Shown here: positions 40,380 through 46,880 of the stretch, piece after piece
Layout of the letters: each line of letters starts with the position of its first letter
How positions within the stretch are numbered: the stretch's first letter is position 1
Source: Nostocoides jenkinsii Ben 74
GTDB taxonomy: Bacteria > Actinomycetota > Actinomycetes > Actinomycetales > Dermatophilaceae
Assembly: GCF_001046875.1 (NCBI RefSeq)
Contig: NZ_HF571038.1
Coordinates: 397,411 to 444,290, forward strand
Reading direction: 5' to 3'
Length of the DNA: 46,880 nt
The notes under the pieces: generated by a model
The model's input: the letters and a program-made list of their open reading frames with translations, nothing else
Told to the model about the DNA's origin: nothing
The model's database searches: none
Made by a program: the position numbers and the translations under genes

Positions 40380-42275
40380 TCATGGTCTCACAGGGTGGCC
40401 GAGGCGATAACCTACTTGCGGACGCGGCCGTGAGGGCTGGCTGACATCTGCGGGGTCAGTGACGTCGGCGGCGTTGGTGAGCTCGGCGGGGTTGGTGAGT
40501 CGATCGAGCCAAACAGCCAGGAAGCACGTGAGCAGGGTCGTGCCGAGGATGTTGCGGCCCGCGTCGGCGAAGGTCCCCGAGGCGGATCCGGCGATATCAC
40601 TGCCGGTGATCGATCCCCAGGCCACGAGCGTGGTGGTGAGGACGGCATACGCGATCAGGATGGTGGTGCGGCCTAGGCCAGCGAGGCCGGTTGCGGCGGC
40701 GTGCCCACCGCTGGTCACAAACCCCCAGATCACCCCGAAGAAGACCAGGCCGACGCCGGTGAAACCGAGGATCGGCGCAAATGGGTCGTTGACGAAGCCG
40801 CCGTGGAGGACGAACGCGATGAGGATGAGCGCCGTCAGCGCCGTGGCGAGCCAGTCAGGCGTCGGGGGCCGCCCCTGCCGTCGCCAGCGCACGCCGGCCG
40901 AGGCCAACTCCAACGTCACGAAGATCACGGCGGCGCGCGCGACGTCCGCGGTATCGAAGGCGCCCCAGGCTGGCGAATCGAGCCAGGTGTTCCACTGCGT
41001 CAGGACCAGCAGCACTGACCCCGCGACGCCCAGCCAGGCGAGAAGCACGCCGGGGTGGCCGCGCGCCGTGAACGCGGAGAGTCCGATCAGGGTGAGTCCG
41101 ACGGTCGTCCCGTAGACACTGCCCACCCACGAGTGCCCGAGCGCGGACGCCACCGTGGTGGCGAACCCGACGAGGTGGATGCCGTCGGTGACGGCGGCCT
41201 CAAGGGTCGCCGCCACATAGGCAACCGCAGCGGGCGCGACGATGGCTGTCAGCAGGATGGCCATGACCGGCGCACCGGTGCTGGCCCCGGCCTCGACGTC
41301 ATCCGCGCTTTCGGCGATGCCCCGGGTGGCCCAGCGCCACCACCGCACGACCCCGGCGAGCAGGAGTCCGGCCACAACGGTGCGCACGCCGAGCCGCCAC
41401 GAGAGGTCGGCGTCGAGGAAGCGGCGCACCACGGCAAACAGGTCCCCCGCGAGCACGAGAACGACGACGCCGGCGAGGGCGCGCGGTTTGTCCGGGAGGG
41501 CCCGGGCAAGCGTGCGGGTGAGGAAGCCGGTGACGGTTCGGGCGAACGACACGGCGCCCGCCCCGGCCAGGATCGCGACCGGCGCAACGACCAGCGCCAG
41601 CAGAGTGAGGGTGCGCTCGAGCCCCTGTCCGAGCAGGGCGACGCCGCCGGACAGGCCCGGCTGGGTGTATGCCGTGGTGAGCCCGATCGCTGCCGGGACG
41701 ACCACGAGCGCCGCCAGTGCGGCGGCCATTGGTTGGACGATCGTGGGCGGCGGCCGGAAGCGCCGCAGCAGCCAAATCGCGGGCGTGAGCAGCGCCGCCG
41801 CAGGCAGGCTTACCCACCCTTGCCAGGCCAACTCCCGAAAGACCCATGCGTCACCCGCAATGAGGATCGTGGGCAGCGTCACCAGGATCGAGGCAGCGAT
41901 CGCGAGCCATGTCCGGGCGTATGCCGCGCCGAACACCCCCGCGAAGACACTCACCACGAGCAGGCCGGTCAGGACGGGGAAGGCGAGGACCGGGATGGTG
42001 ACGGGATGCCCGGGGCGGGTGTCACTACCCAGGGTTGCCTCGCCGGGAAGCGTGGGCAGGGCAGCGAGATTCGGGCCGGCCAGGACGGCGAGTGCCGCGA
42101 CGGCGAAGGCCAGCAGACCGACGATTGCGGTGGTCGCGCCCGGGACCCCGCCGCCGCGACCGCGCACGACGTTGTCGCGGACGGGACCCGAGAAGAAGGT
42201 CCGCCAGAAGTCGCGGGCGGCGGCAACGGCGGCGGAGCGGCTGGTCGGGGTTGCCTGATGGGTTGCCTGGCTCAC
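40380..42275 (-). CDS. Large multi-pass membrane protein of unknown function
   Basis: A 631-residue protein with about 14-16 hydrophobic segments spread over its length, for example IVGLLAFAVAALAVLAGPNLAAL, IPVLAFPVLTGLLVVSVFAGVFGAAYA and ALAGVVVLVLAGDLFAVV. There are no charged catalytic motifs I recognise. A hydrophilic N-terminus (about 40 residues) has VRDNVVRGRGGG, and the C-terminus is Pro/Arg-rich. It starts with GTG overlapping the upstream propeller-like gene (GTGA) and ends three bases before purF. The pairing suggests a membrane core with an extracytoplasmic propeller partner. Confidence 0.8.
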   Translation of the reverse strand: MSQATHQATPTSRSAAVAAARDFWRTFFSGPVRDNVVRGRGGGVPGATTAIVGLLAFAVAALAVLAGPNLAALPTLPGEATLGSDTRPGHPVTIPVLAFPVLTGLLVVSVFAGVFGAAYARTWLAIAASILVTLPTILIAGDAWVFRELAWQGWVSLPAAALLTPAIWLLRRFRPPPTIVQPMAAALAALVVVPAAIGLTTAYTQPGLSGGVALLGQGLERTLTLLALVVAPVAILAGAGAVSFARTVTGFLTRTLARALPDKPRALAGVVVLVLAGDLFAVVRRFLDADLSWRLGVRTVVAGLLLAGVVRWWRWATRGIAESADDVEAGASTGAPVMAILLTAIVAPAAVAYVAATLEAAVTDGIHLVGFATTVASALGHSWVGSVYGTTVGLTLIGLSAFTARGHPGVLLAWLGVAGSVLLVLTQWNTWLDSPAWGAFDTADVARAAVIFVTLELASAGVRWRRQGRPPTPDWLATALTALILIAFVLHGGFVNDPFAPILGFTGVGLVFFGVIWGFVTSGGHAAATGLAGLGRTTILIAYAVLTTTLVAWGSITGSDIAGSASGTFADAGRNILGTTLLTCFLAVWLDRLTNPAELTNAADVTDPADVSQPSRPRPQVGYRLGHPVRP

Positions 42276-43489
42276 GAGGTCCCCTCGAAGCGCAGGACGC
42301 CGGTCACACCGCTGATCCAGGTCGCGTCGCTGGGGGTGTTGTCGGTGCTTGTGGAGTTGGTGAGAGTCATGTCGGCGAGGGTGGTGGCGCCGGAGTGCTG
42401 GAGCGAGTCGAGGGAGGCGCCCGGCGCGCGCCGGGGCGCGGCATACCGATGCAGGAGTATGCCGTTCCCGTCGTAGACCCGGATGGTCCCGTCGAGCGCG
42501 GTGGTGGTGATGCGGATGGCCTTCCCAATGCCGGTGATGTCGATCGAACTGGCGTCGTCATCGGCACGCATGACGGGTCTCAGTTGGCTGTCGAGGATCT
42601 GAACGTGTGCGCCATCCAGGACGGCGACGCGCTCGTCGGCCCCGGCGAGGGCGGTGATCTGCTGGAGTCCGTCGAGGTGGACAGCGTTGCCGCGTCCGTC
42701 TGGGCTGACGACGAGCACCTGGCCACGGGAATCGGCAACGGCGACTCGGTTTCCGACGGGTGCGGGTCCGGCGCGCAGGGAGGCATCGAGGCGATAAATC
42801 ACCTCGCCGGAGGTATCGAAACCGACGACCCCGGACTTCGTCGCGACCACGAGCGTGCCGTCACGAGTGAACGTCATCCCGATCGGGTCCGCGCCTGCTG
42901 AGCCTTCCGTGGCGGTCGCGCCCGCCCCGACATCGAGCAGGGTGAGTCGCCCGGATCGATCGAGCACTGCGACCGTCCTTCCGTTTGGATCGACAGCCAG
43001 CGCCATGACGGCGTGCGGCAGGCGGGTACGCCACCGGATCACGCCGGTGCGCGGGTCGAGCGCCGTCACGGCCCCGGCGGTGTCGCCGACAACGAGCACG
43101 TCGCCGGCACGCACGGGGCGCGTCACGACTGTCCCATTGCCGGGCAGCTGCCAGACGGGGAAGGGCAAGGGGTCGCTGGCCACGAAGCCGGTCGTCGTCA
43201 ACGTCGCCGGATCGGTATCGGTGACGACATTGGCCTCCGGCAGCACGAGTGGGGCGGCGCTGCCCGCGAACGGATTCGAGCGGGTGGAGAGGTGGATTGG
43301 GGCGGACGTCGCCGGGCTACCGCCATTGGCCACGGGCTCGGCGAAGTTCTTCGTCGCCGCGAGGGCTTCGGCCGCCGCGACCACATCGAGGGTGCCCGTG
43401 GTTTCCGACGTCGCTGCGGTGAGCCACCGGCCCGGGCAAAAGGTGGCCGTCGTCGTGTCCTCCAAGGCGATGGCGCCCAGCGCGGCGCC
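42272..43489 (-). pseudogene. Propeller-like gene lacking its 5' end
   Basis: The open frame runs from 43489 down to 42272 and codes for a PQQ/YVTN-like beta-propeller: VLVVGDTAGAVTALDPRTGVIRWRTRLP, VMALAVDPNGRTVAVLDRSG and GTLVVATKSGVVGFDTSGEVIYRL. The first residues (GAALGAIALEDTTTATFCPGRW) look like the tail of a membrane anchor, not a protein start. An in-frame TAG (43490-43492) stands immediately upstream, and no ATG, GTG or ribosome site is near; TTG at 43463-43465 is the only start. I infer that the promoter and N-terminal anchor were lost at a junction near 43.49 kb. If TTG is used, a soluble 397-aa product is possible. Confidence 0.65.
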
Positions 43490-43552
43490 CTAGGCCCGAC
43501 CGAAGGTCCGAGCCCGTGGTGCGGCCCGCGGCCCAGCTGGGCTTGCGCGATG

Positions 43553-45994
43553 TCACAGGTGCGGCCCCGGGCGCAGCCGGATCGAGCCGGGGTCCACCCT
43601 GATGACCTTCGGGTCGAGCTCGACGCCCTGCCACGGCTCGAACCGCTTCCGCCAGGGCTCGACCTCGATCACCACGACCTCCTCACCGCGCTTGTCGAGC
43701 TCGTGCGCGAGGTCGGCCAGGCAGGCCCGCGATTCCGCGTCCGCCTCGGCGTCGAAGATGACGCGCGTGCCGTCGACGAACACCCGAGCAGCCACCGGAT
43801 GCCGTGCGCCGTCACCATCCGTGGCCGTCGCCCGCAGGAGCAGCGCGAAGTCGCCGTCCGGGCCGTTGGCGGCGAGCAGCCACCCGGAACGTCCCTGCTC
43901 GGTGGCCTGCAGGGTGACCACGGCGGTCTCGCGCCCGGGCCCGCCCGCCACGGGCTCGTGCGACAGCACCGGGCCGGGCAGCGTCACGGCGCCAGAGGTG
44001 AGTGGAGCTTCCTCCCCCACCCAGAGCGCGTCGATCAGGCCCGTCTCGGGGTCAAGTGTGCGGGCCGAGGTGTCCCCGAGGCGGATCGTCCACGGGGAGA
44101 AGGTCACCGGGGGCACCAGGTCGACCGGGGTGACCTGCACCCGCCACGTCTCGTCGCTCCACCGTCGCGTGTAGCCGAAGTCGCGGGGCCCACCGTCGAG
44201 GCAGGACCGCTCCTTGTGGAAGGTGCCGCGTTCCTGCGGCCGGAGCGAGGGAGAGCGCGACTCGCGCGTCACGTCGACCCGCACGTGCGGGTGCAGGTCG
44301 TTCGTCGCGAGCGGGTCGGTGGCGACGAGCCCGACCACCCTGAGCCCCGGCCGGTTGACCTCGATGGAGACTGGGCGCGTCACGAGGGTGCCGCTGCTCG
44401 GCAGGTGCTCGGTCACGGGTTCGAGCGAGCCGGCGACCCTGCTGCCGATGGTGTCGGCCGCGATCGACTCGACGAGGGACTCCGTGAGCACCCTGGTGAG
44501 CCCTGCGAAGGCGACGCCCGCGACCGGCCCGGCCGTGACCGAGCCGAGCACCGCCAGCACGGCTGTGCAGAAGGCGAGGCCGTCGAGCTCTGACGTCGTC
44601 GTCCGGGGCACGGGATCCAGGACGATCGCCCCGGCCGGGTCGACCCGCGGCCGCAGGTCGACCCCGACCGAGCCGTGCATCCTGCCGGCACAGACCGGTG
44701 TCTCCGCCTCGTTGTCGACGTCGATCGCGATCCGCCCCGGCAGCAGCTCGGCGGCGATGCGCGTGACGTCGGCGATGACGTCGCTGAACGGGTCGGGCAT
44801 GACCACGCGCGAATGGGCGACGCCCGAGCCGTACGGGGGTGGTGTCGCGGCGGTGATGTCGGCTTGGCCCTGCGGCGACGCGAGGTGCGCGGTCAGCTTG
44901 GCTGCCGCCTGGCCGCGGAAGCCGGCAACGTGGTCCGGGCTCCGGCGGGCGGCTTCCAGTTCGTCCTGCGCCGTGTCGGCGGCATCCGCGGGGGACTCGG
45001 TGCGCAGGGCTGCGGTGAACCGTGCGTGGTAGTAGGCGTTCTCCTCGGCGTGCACGAAGTCGCGCATGCGCCACTCCTGCACGAGGCGACGCACGACCTG
45101 CTCACGCAGGGCGGGAATCACCATGAAGCGCAGCACCGAGTCCTCCGAAACCTCGATGCTGAACCGGTGGGCCGGGACGGGCGCCCGCCCGAGCAGCCGG
45201 GTGGTGACGTCCAGCCGCTCGTCGCCGGGTGACGCCAGATCACCACCGGCTTTCTGCCCCGGCGCGCCCCCGGCGGCTGCGACCCGGTGGTGACCGAAGA
45301 TCCCGAGGGTGTCGGCATCGACCCACTGCACCGTCGGCCAGCTCGCGAGGGTCGTGACAGCCGCGCTGTCCACTCCCTCGACAACTCGGAGCGCGGCTGC
45401 TCCCAGCGGTGACCATTGAGGACCCTGCCCGCGCAGCCAGGCCTCGAACTCCGACCTCAGACGCTCCTCCAGAGCATCGGTCGCGGCCGTCCCGAAGGGG
45501 CCTACCCCCGGCACCTGCGCATTCGCGATCTGGGCGTGGGATGCCGCGTCGAACGCGAGGTCCGCCACCGCCGTCGCGAGGTCGGCTCGCACCCCGACCA
45601 GGGTCGCTCGCACCTCCGGCGCGAGGCCGGGGTACGCGTCGTCCGGCGGAGGTGTCAACGCCACGGGCACGTTGACCCTTGCTCCTGCTGCCAGGTCACG
45701 CACGATGACCGTGCCTGTCTCGAGAACCTGCAGGGCGAGGCGGGTCAGTCGCGTCTCGAGACGCATCGTCGCCGTTCCGGGGACCGCAACAAGTCCGTGC
45801 TCGGCGAACCCACCCACGACGAGGGTGCCGGGGATCGCCGGATCGAGCTGGAGCGACAACTCGATCGGATGGGGACCGCCGAACAGGTGGAAGGACCCCC
45901 CGTCGGGCAGCGAGCGCTCGGGCCGGTTGAGCAGATCGGCGACCGTGAGGCGGTGCAGCTGCAGGACGAGGTCGAAACCGGCGAGGTCGATCAT
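43553..45994 (-). CDS. 813-residue protein of unknown function
   Basis: A long, soluble-looking protein starting at ATG 45992-45994. The first 140 residues alternate strands (MIDLAGFDLVLQLHRLTVADLL; PIELSLQLDPAIPGTLVVGGF; ATMRLETRLTRLALQVLETGTVIV) in a way that recalls lipid-binding TULIP-type barrels, but this is a guess. A helical part follows (RLVQEWRMRDFVHAEENAYYHARFTAAL), then a hydrophobic stretch (LDGLAFCTAVLAVLGSVTAGPVAGVAFAGLTRV), and a C-terminal beta-rich region with RVFVDGTRVIFDAEADAESRACLADLAHEL. There is no signal peptide and no known catalytic motif. Neither GGCATAC nor GTATGCC occurs, unlike most of the window. It ends 60 bp from the truncated propeller gene. Confidence 0.75.
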   Translation of the reverse strand: MIDLAGFDLVLQLHRLTVADLLNRPERSLPDGGSFHLFGGPHPIELSLQLDPAIPGTLVVGGFAEHGLVAVPGTATMRLETRLTRLALQVLETGTVIVRDLAAGARVNVPVALTPPPDDAYPGLAPEVRATLVGVRADLATAVADLAFDAASHAQIANAQVPGVGPFGTAATDALEERLRSEFEAWLRGQGPQWSPLGAAALRVVEGVDSAAVTTLASWPTVQWVDADTLGIFGHHRVAAAGGAPGQKAGGDLASPGDERLDVTTRLLGRAPVPAHRFSIEVSEDSVLRFMVIPALREQVVRRLVQEWRMRDFVHAEENAYYHARFTAALRTESPADAADTAQDELEAARRSPDHVAGFRGQAAAKLTAHLASPQGQADITAATPPPYGSGVAHSRVVMPDPFSDVIADVTRIAAELLPGRIAIDVDNEAETPVCAGRMHGSVGVDLRPRVDPAGAIVLDPVPRTTTSELDGLAFCTAVLAVLGSVTAGPVAGVAFAGLTRVLTESLVESIAADTIGSRVAGSLEPVTEHLPSSGTLVTRPVSIEVNRPGLRVVGLVATDPLATNDLHPHVRVDVTRESRSPSLRPQERGTFHKERSCLDGGPRDFGYTRRWSDETWRVQVTPVDLVPPVTFSPWTIRLGDTSARTLDPETGLIDALWVGEEAPLTSGAVTLPGPVLSHEPVAGGPGRETAVVTLQATEQGRSGWLLAANGPDGDFALLLRATATDGDGARHPVAARVFVDGTRVIFDAEADAESRACLADLAHELDKRGEEVVVIEVEPWRKRFEPWQGVELDPKVIRVDPGSIRLRPGPHL

Positions 45995-46044
45995 GAGTCA
46001 GTATGACACGCATCACATTCCGCCTGCCGACATAGTGTGGACGC

Positions 46045-46569
46045 ATGCCCGCACGCAGGGGGCGGCCCCGGACCGCCGTGCTCAGTGCGACGGTCGCCGT
46101 CGTGGCGATGGTAGGCGGATGGACGTGGGCCGCCGCGCTGCAACCCGGGGGGGTTCGACGCCCGGTCCGAGACCATCAGCGCCCTCGCTGCCTCGGCCAC
46201 CCCGCACCGCTGGGTCATGACCGCGGCGCTCGTCGTGACCGGGCTGGCCCACGTCGTCACGGCCTGGGCCCTCGGATCAGCCCAGCGCACCGGCCGTCTG
46301 GTCCTGGCCGGGGGCGGCGTCGCGACCCTGCTCGTCGCCGCCGTTCCGTTGCCGTCGCGCGCCGAGTACTCCGCTGCCCACACGGCGGTCGCCACGGCAC
46401 CCTTCGTCCTGCTCGGCCTCTGGCCGTGGTTCGCCGCCCGGGAGGGCGGTGCGCGGGTGCTCTCCCACCGGGTGGCGCGGACGTCGGCAGCGGTGCTCAC
46501 GGCATCCGTCGCGACCCTCGGGCTGGGGGTGAGCGGCGCGTCGTTCGGGCTCCACGAGCGGGAGGGGCA
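46045..46569 (+). pseudogene. DUF998-like membrane protein, frameshifted and probably truncated
   Basis: The ATG at 46045 begins MPARRGRPRTAVLSATVAVVAMVGGWTWAAALQPGG. A run of seven G (46147-46153) then puts the frame off by +1. With six G the protein continues FDARSETISALAAS, HRWVMTAALVVTGLAHVVTAWAL, AVPLPSRAEYSAAHTAVATAPFVLLGLWPW, a clear DUF998 pattern. After GLHERE (near 46565) the expected last helix is missing and the frame runs open to the window edge through DNA that looks coding on the other strand. The G-run change may be a sequencing error; the lost C-terminus would not be. Confidence 0.6.
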
Positions 46570-46880
46570 GCGTCCCGGCGCCGATGGGTTGGGTGATGCC
46601 GGTGGGACCGGCGACGAAGACCTCGGGGAGGGAGAAGTGTTGCCCGTCGACCGCCTGAACGGCATGAACGTTGGTCCACGCGACCGCATTCGGACTCCCC
46701 GCCACCTCTGCGCGGACCGCATTGGCGAGTTCGGTGGGGAGGGCACCCGCGAACTCCACTCCACGGGCCGGAGCTTGCGAATCGATCCAGTCGACCGGTC
46801 CAGCTCCGCCGCCTTCGCCGGGGGTTCTGTGGACACTCCAACGGACCTCATCGGAGAACCAGCGCGCGCTGGCCGGCGGG
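46277..46880 (-). CDS. Partial minus-strand open frame at the right edge
   Basis: The frame enters from beyond 46880. The part from the edge to about 46570 reads like protein (ARWFSDEVRWSVHRTPGEG; LPTELANAVRAEVAGSPNAVAWTNVHAV; FSLPEVFVAGPTGITQPIGAG). From about 46570 to the stop at 46277 it is Arg-rich antisense of the DUF998 gene and not believable. The gene therefore seems cut near 46570. I recognise no family. Confidence 0.35.
   Translation of the reverse strand, partial: PPASARWFSDEVRWSVHRTPGEGGGAGPVDWIDSQAPARGVEFAGALPTELANAVRAEVAGSPNAVAWTNVHAVQAVDGQHFSLPEVFVAGPTGITQPIGAGTLPLPLVEPERRAAHPQPEGRDGCREHRCRRPRHPVGEHPRTALPGGEPRPEAEQDEGCRGDRRVGSGVLGARRQRNGGDEQGRDAAPGQDQTAGALG

Overview
The window is GC-rich bacterial DNA with the gene set of an actinobacterium, most likely a member of the Micrococcales. 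The pointers are the GuaB1-type IMP-dehydrogenase paralogue, the FolP2-GpgS pair, a DUF3073 gene near the purine genes, a remnant of a mycothiol-dependent enzyme, a SigE-type sigma factor, and starts that are often GTG with GTGA, ATGA or TGATG overlaps. The genus cannot be fixed from the sequence alone.

Layout. 0-9 kb: a cupin plus hemerythrin pair, a pirin, a small orphan gene, a long acidic repeat protein with a membrane anchor, tRNA-Lys, a secreted glycoside-hydrolase-like protein, a B3/B4-domain protein, a zinc-ribbon protein and an orphan. 9-16 kb: a candidate structured RNA, a DUF445 membrane protein, a decayed mycothiol-transferase-like gene, guaB1, a cysteine-desulfurase-like enzyme, an SDR and a PHP phosphoesterase. 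16-20 kb: tRNA-Glu, tRNA-Asp, a SulP transporter, tRNA-Phe and a flavohemoglobin. 20-28 kb: two divergent operons. The minus-strand one carries a glycosyltransferase, a 188-aa unknown, gpgS, folP2 and a LigB-like gene. The plus-strand one carries a nucleotide-sugar dehydrogenase, an ABC permease and ATPase, and a glycosyltransferase. Together they look like a surface-glycan synthesis and export locus beside glucosylglycerate synthesis. 28-31 kb: a sigma factor with a membrane partner, an L,D-transpeptidase lipoprotein and DUF3073. 31-35 kb: codB, an isochorismatase-family hydrolase and a PAP2-like/extracytoplasmic fusion. 35-43.5 kb: a minus-strand operon holding purF and purM, with a two-gene potassium-channel unit between them and a membrane-protein pair upstream.

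From about 43.49 kb to the right edge the character changes. A PQQ-propeller-like gene lacks its 5' end, a large unrecognised gene follows, and a DUF998 gene is frameshifted and seems cut at its 3' end. This part may be acquired or rearranged DNA, or an assembly join.

The most unusual signal is not a gene. The 7-mer GGCATAC/GTATGCC occurs about fifty times by hand count, roughly ten times what base composition predicts. It sits in both orientations and in all three reading frames, and it forces rare codons (ATA, GCA, TAT, CAT). It is absent from the last 4.4 kb. Other leads are a 35-bp-arm perfect palindrome (2500-2575), a four-copy mirrored 10-mer (6944-7003), and two candidate small RNAs (about 9122-9250 and 35369-35485).
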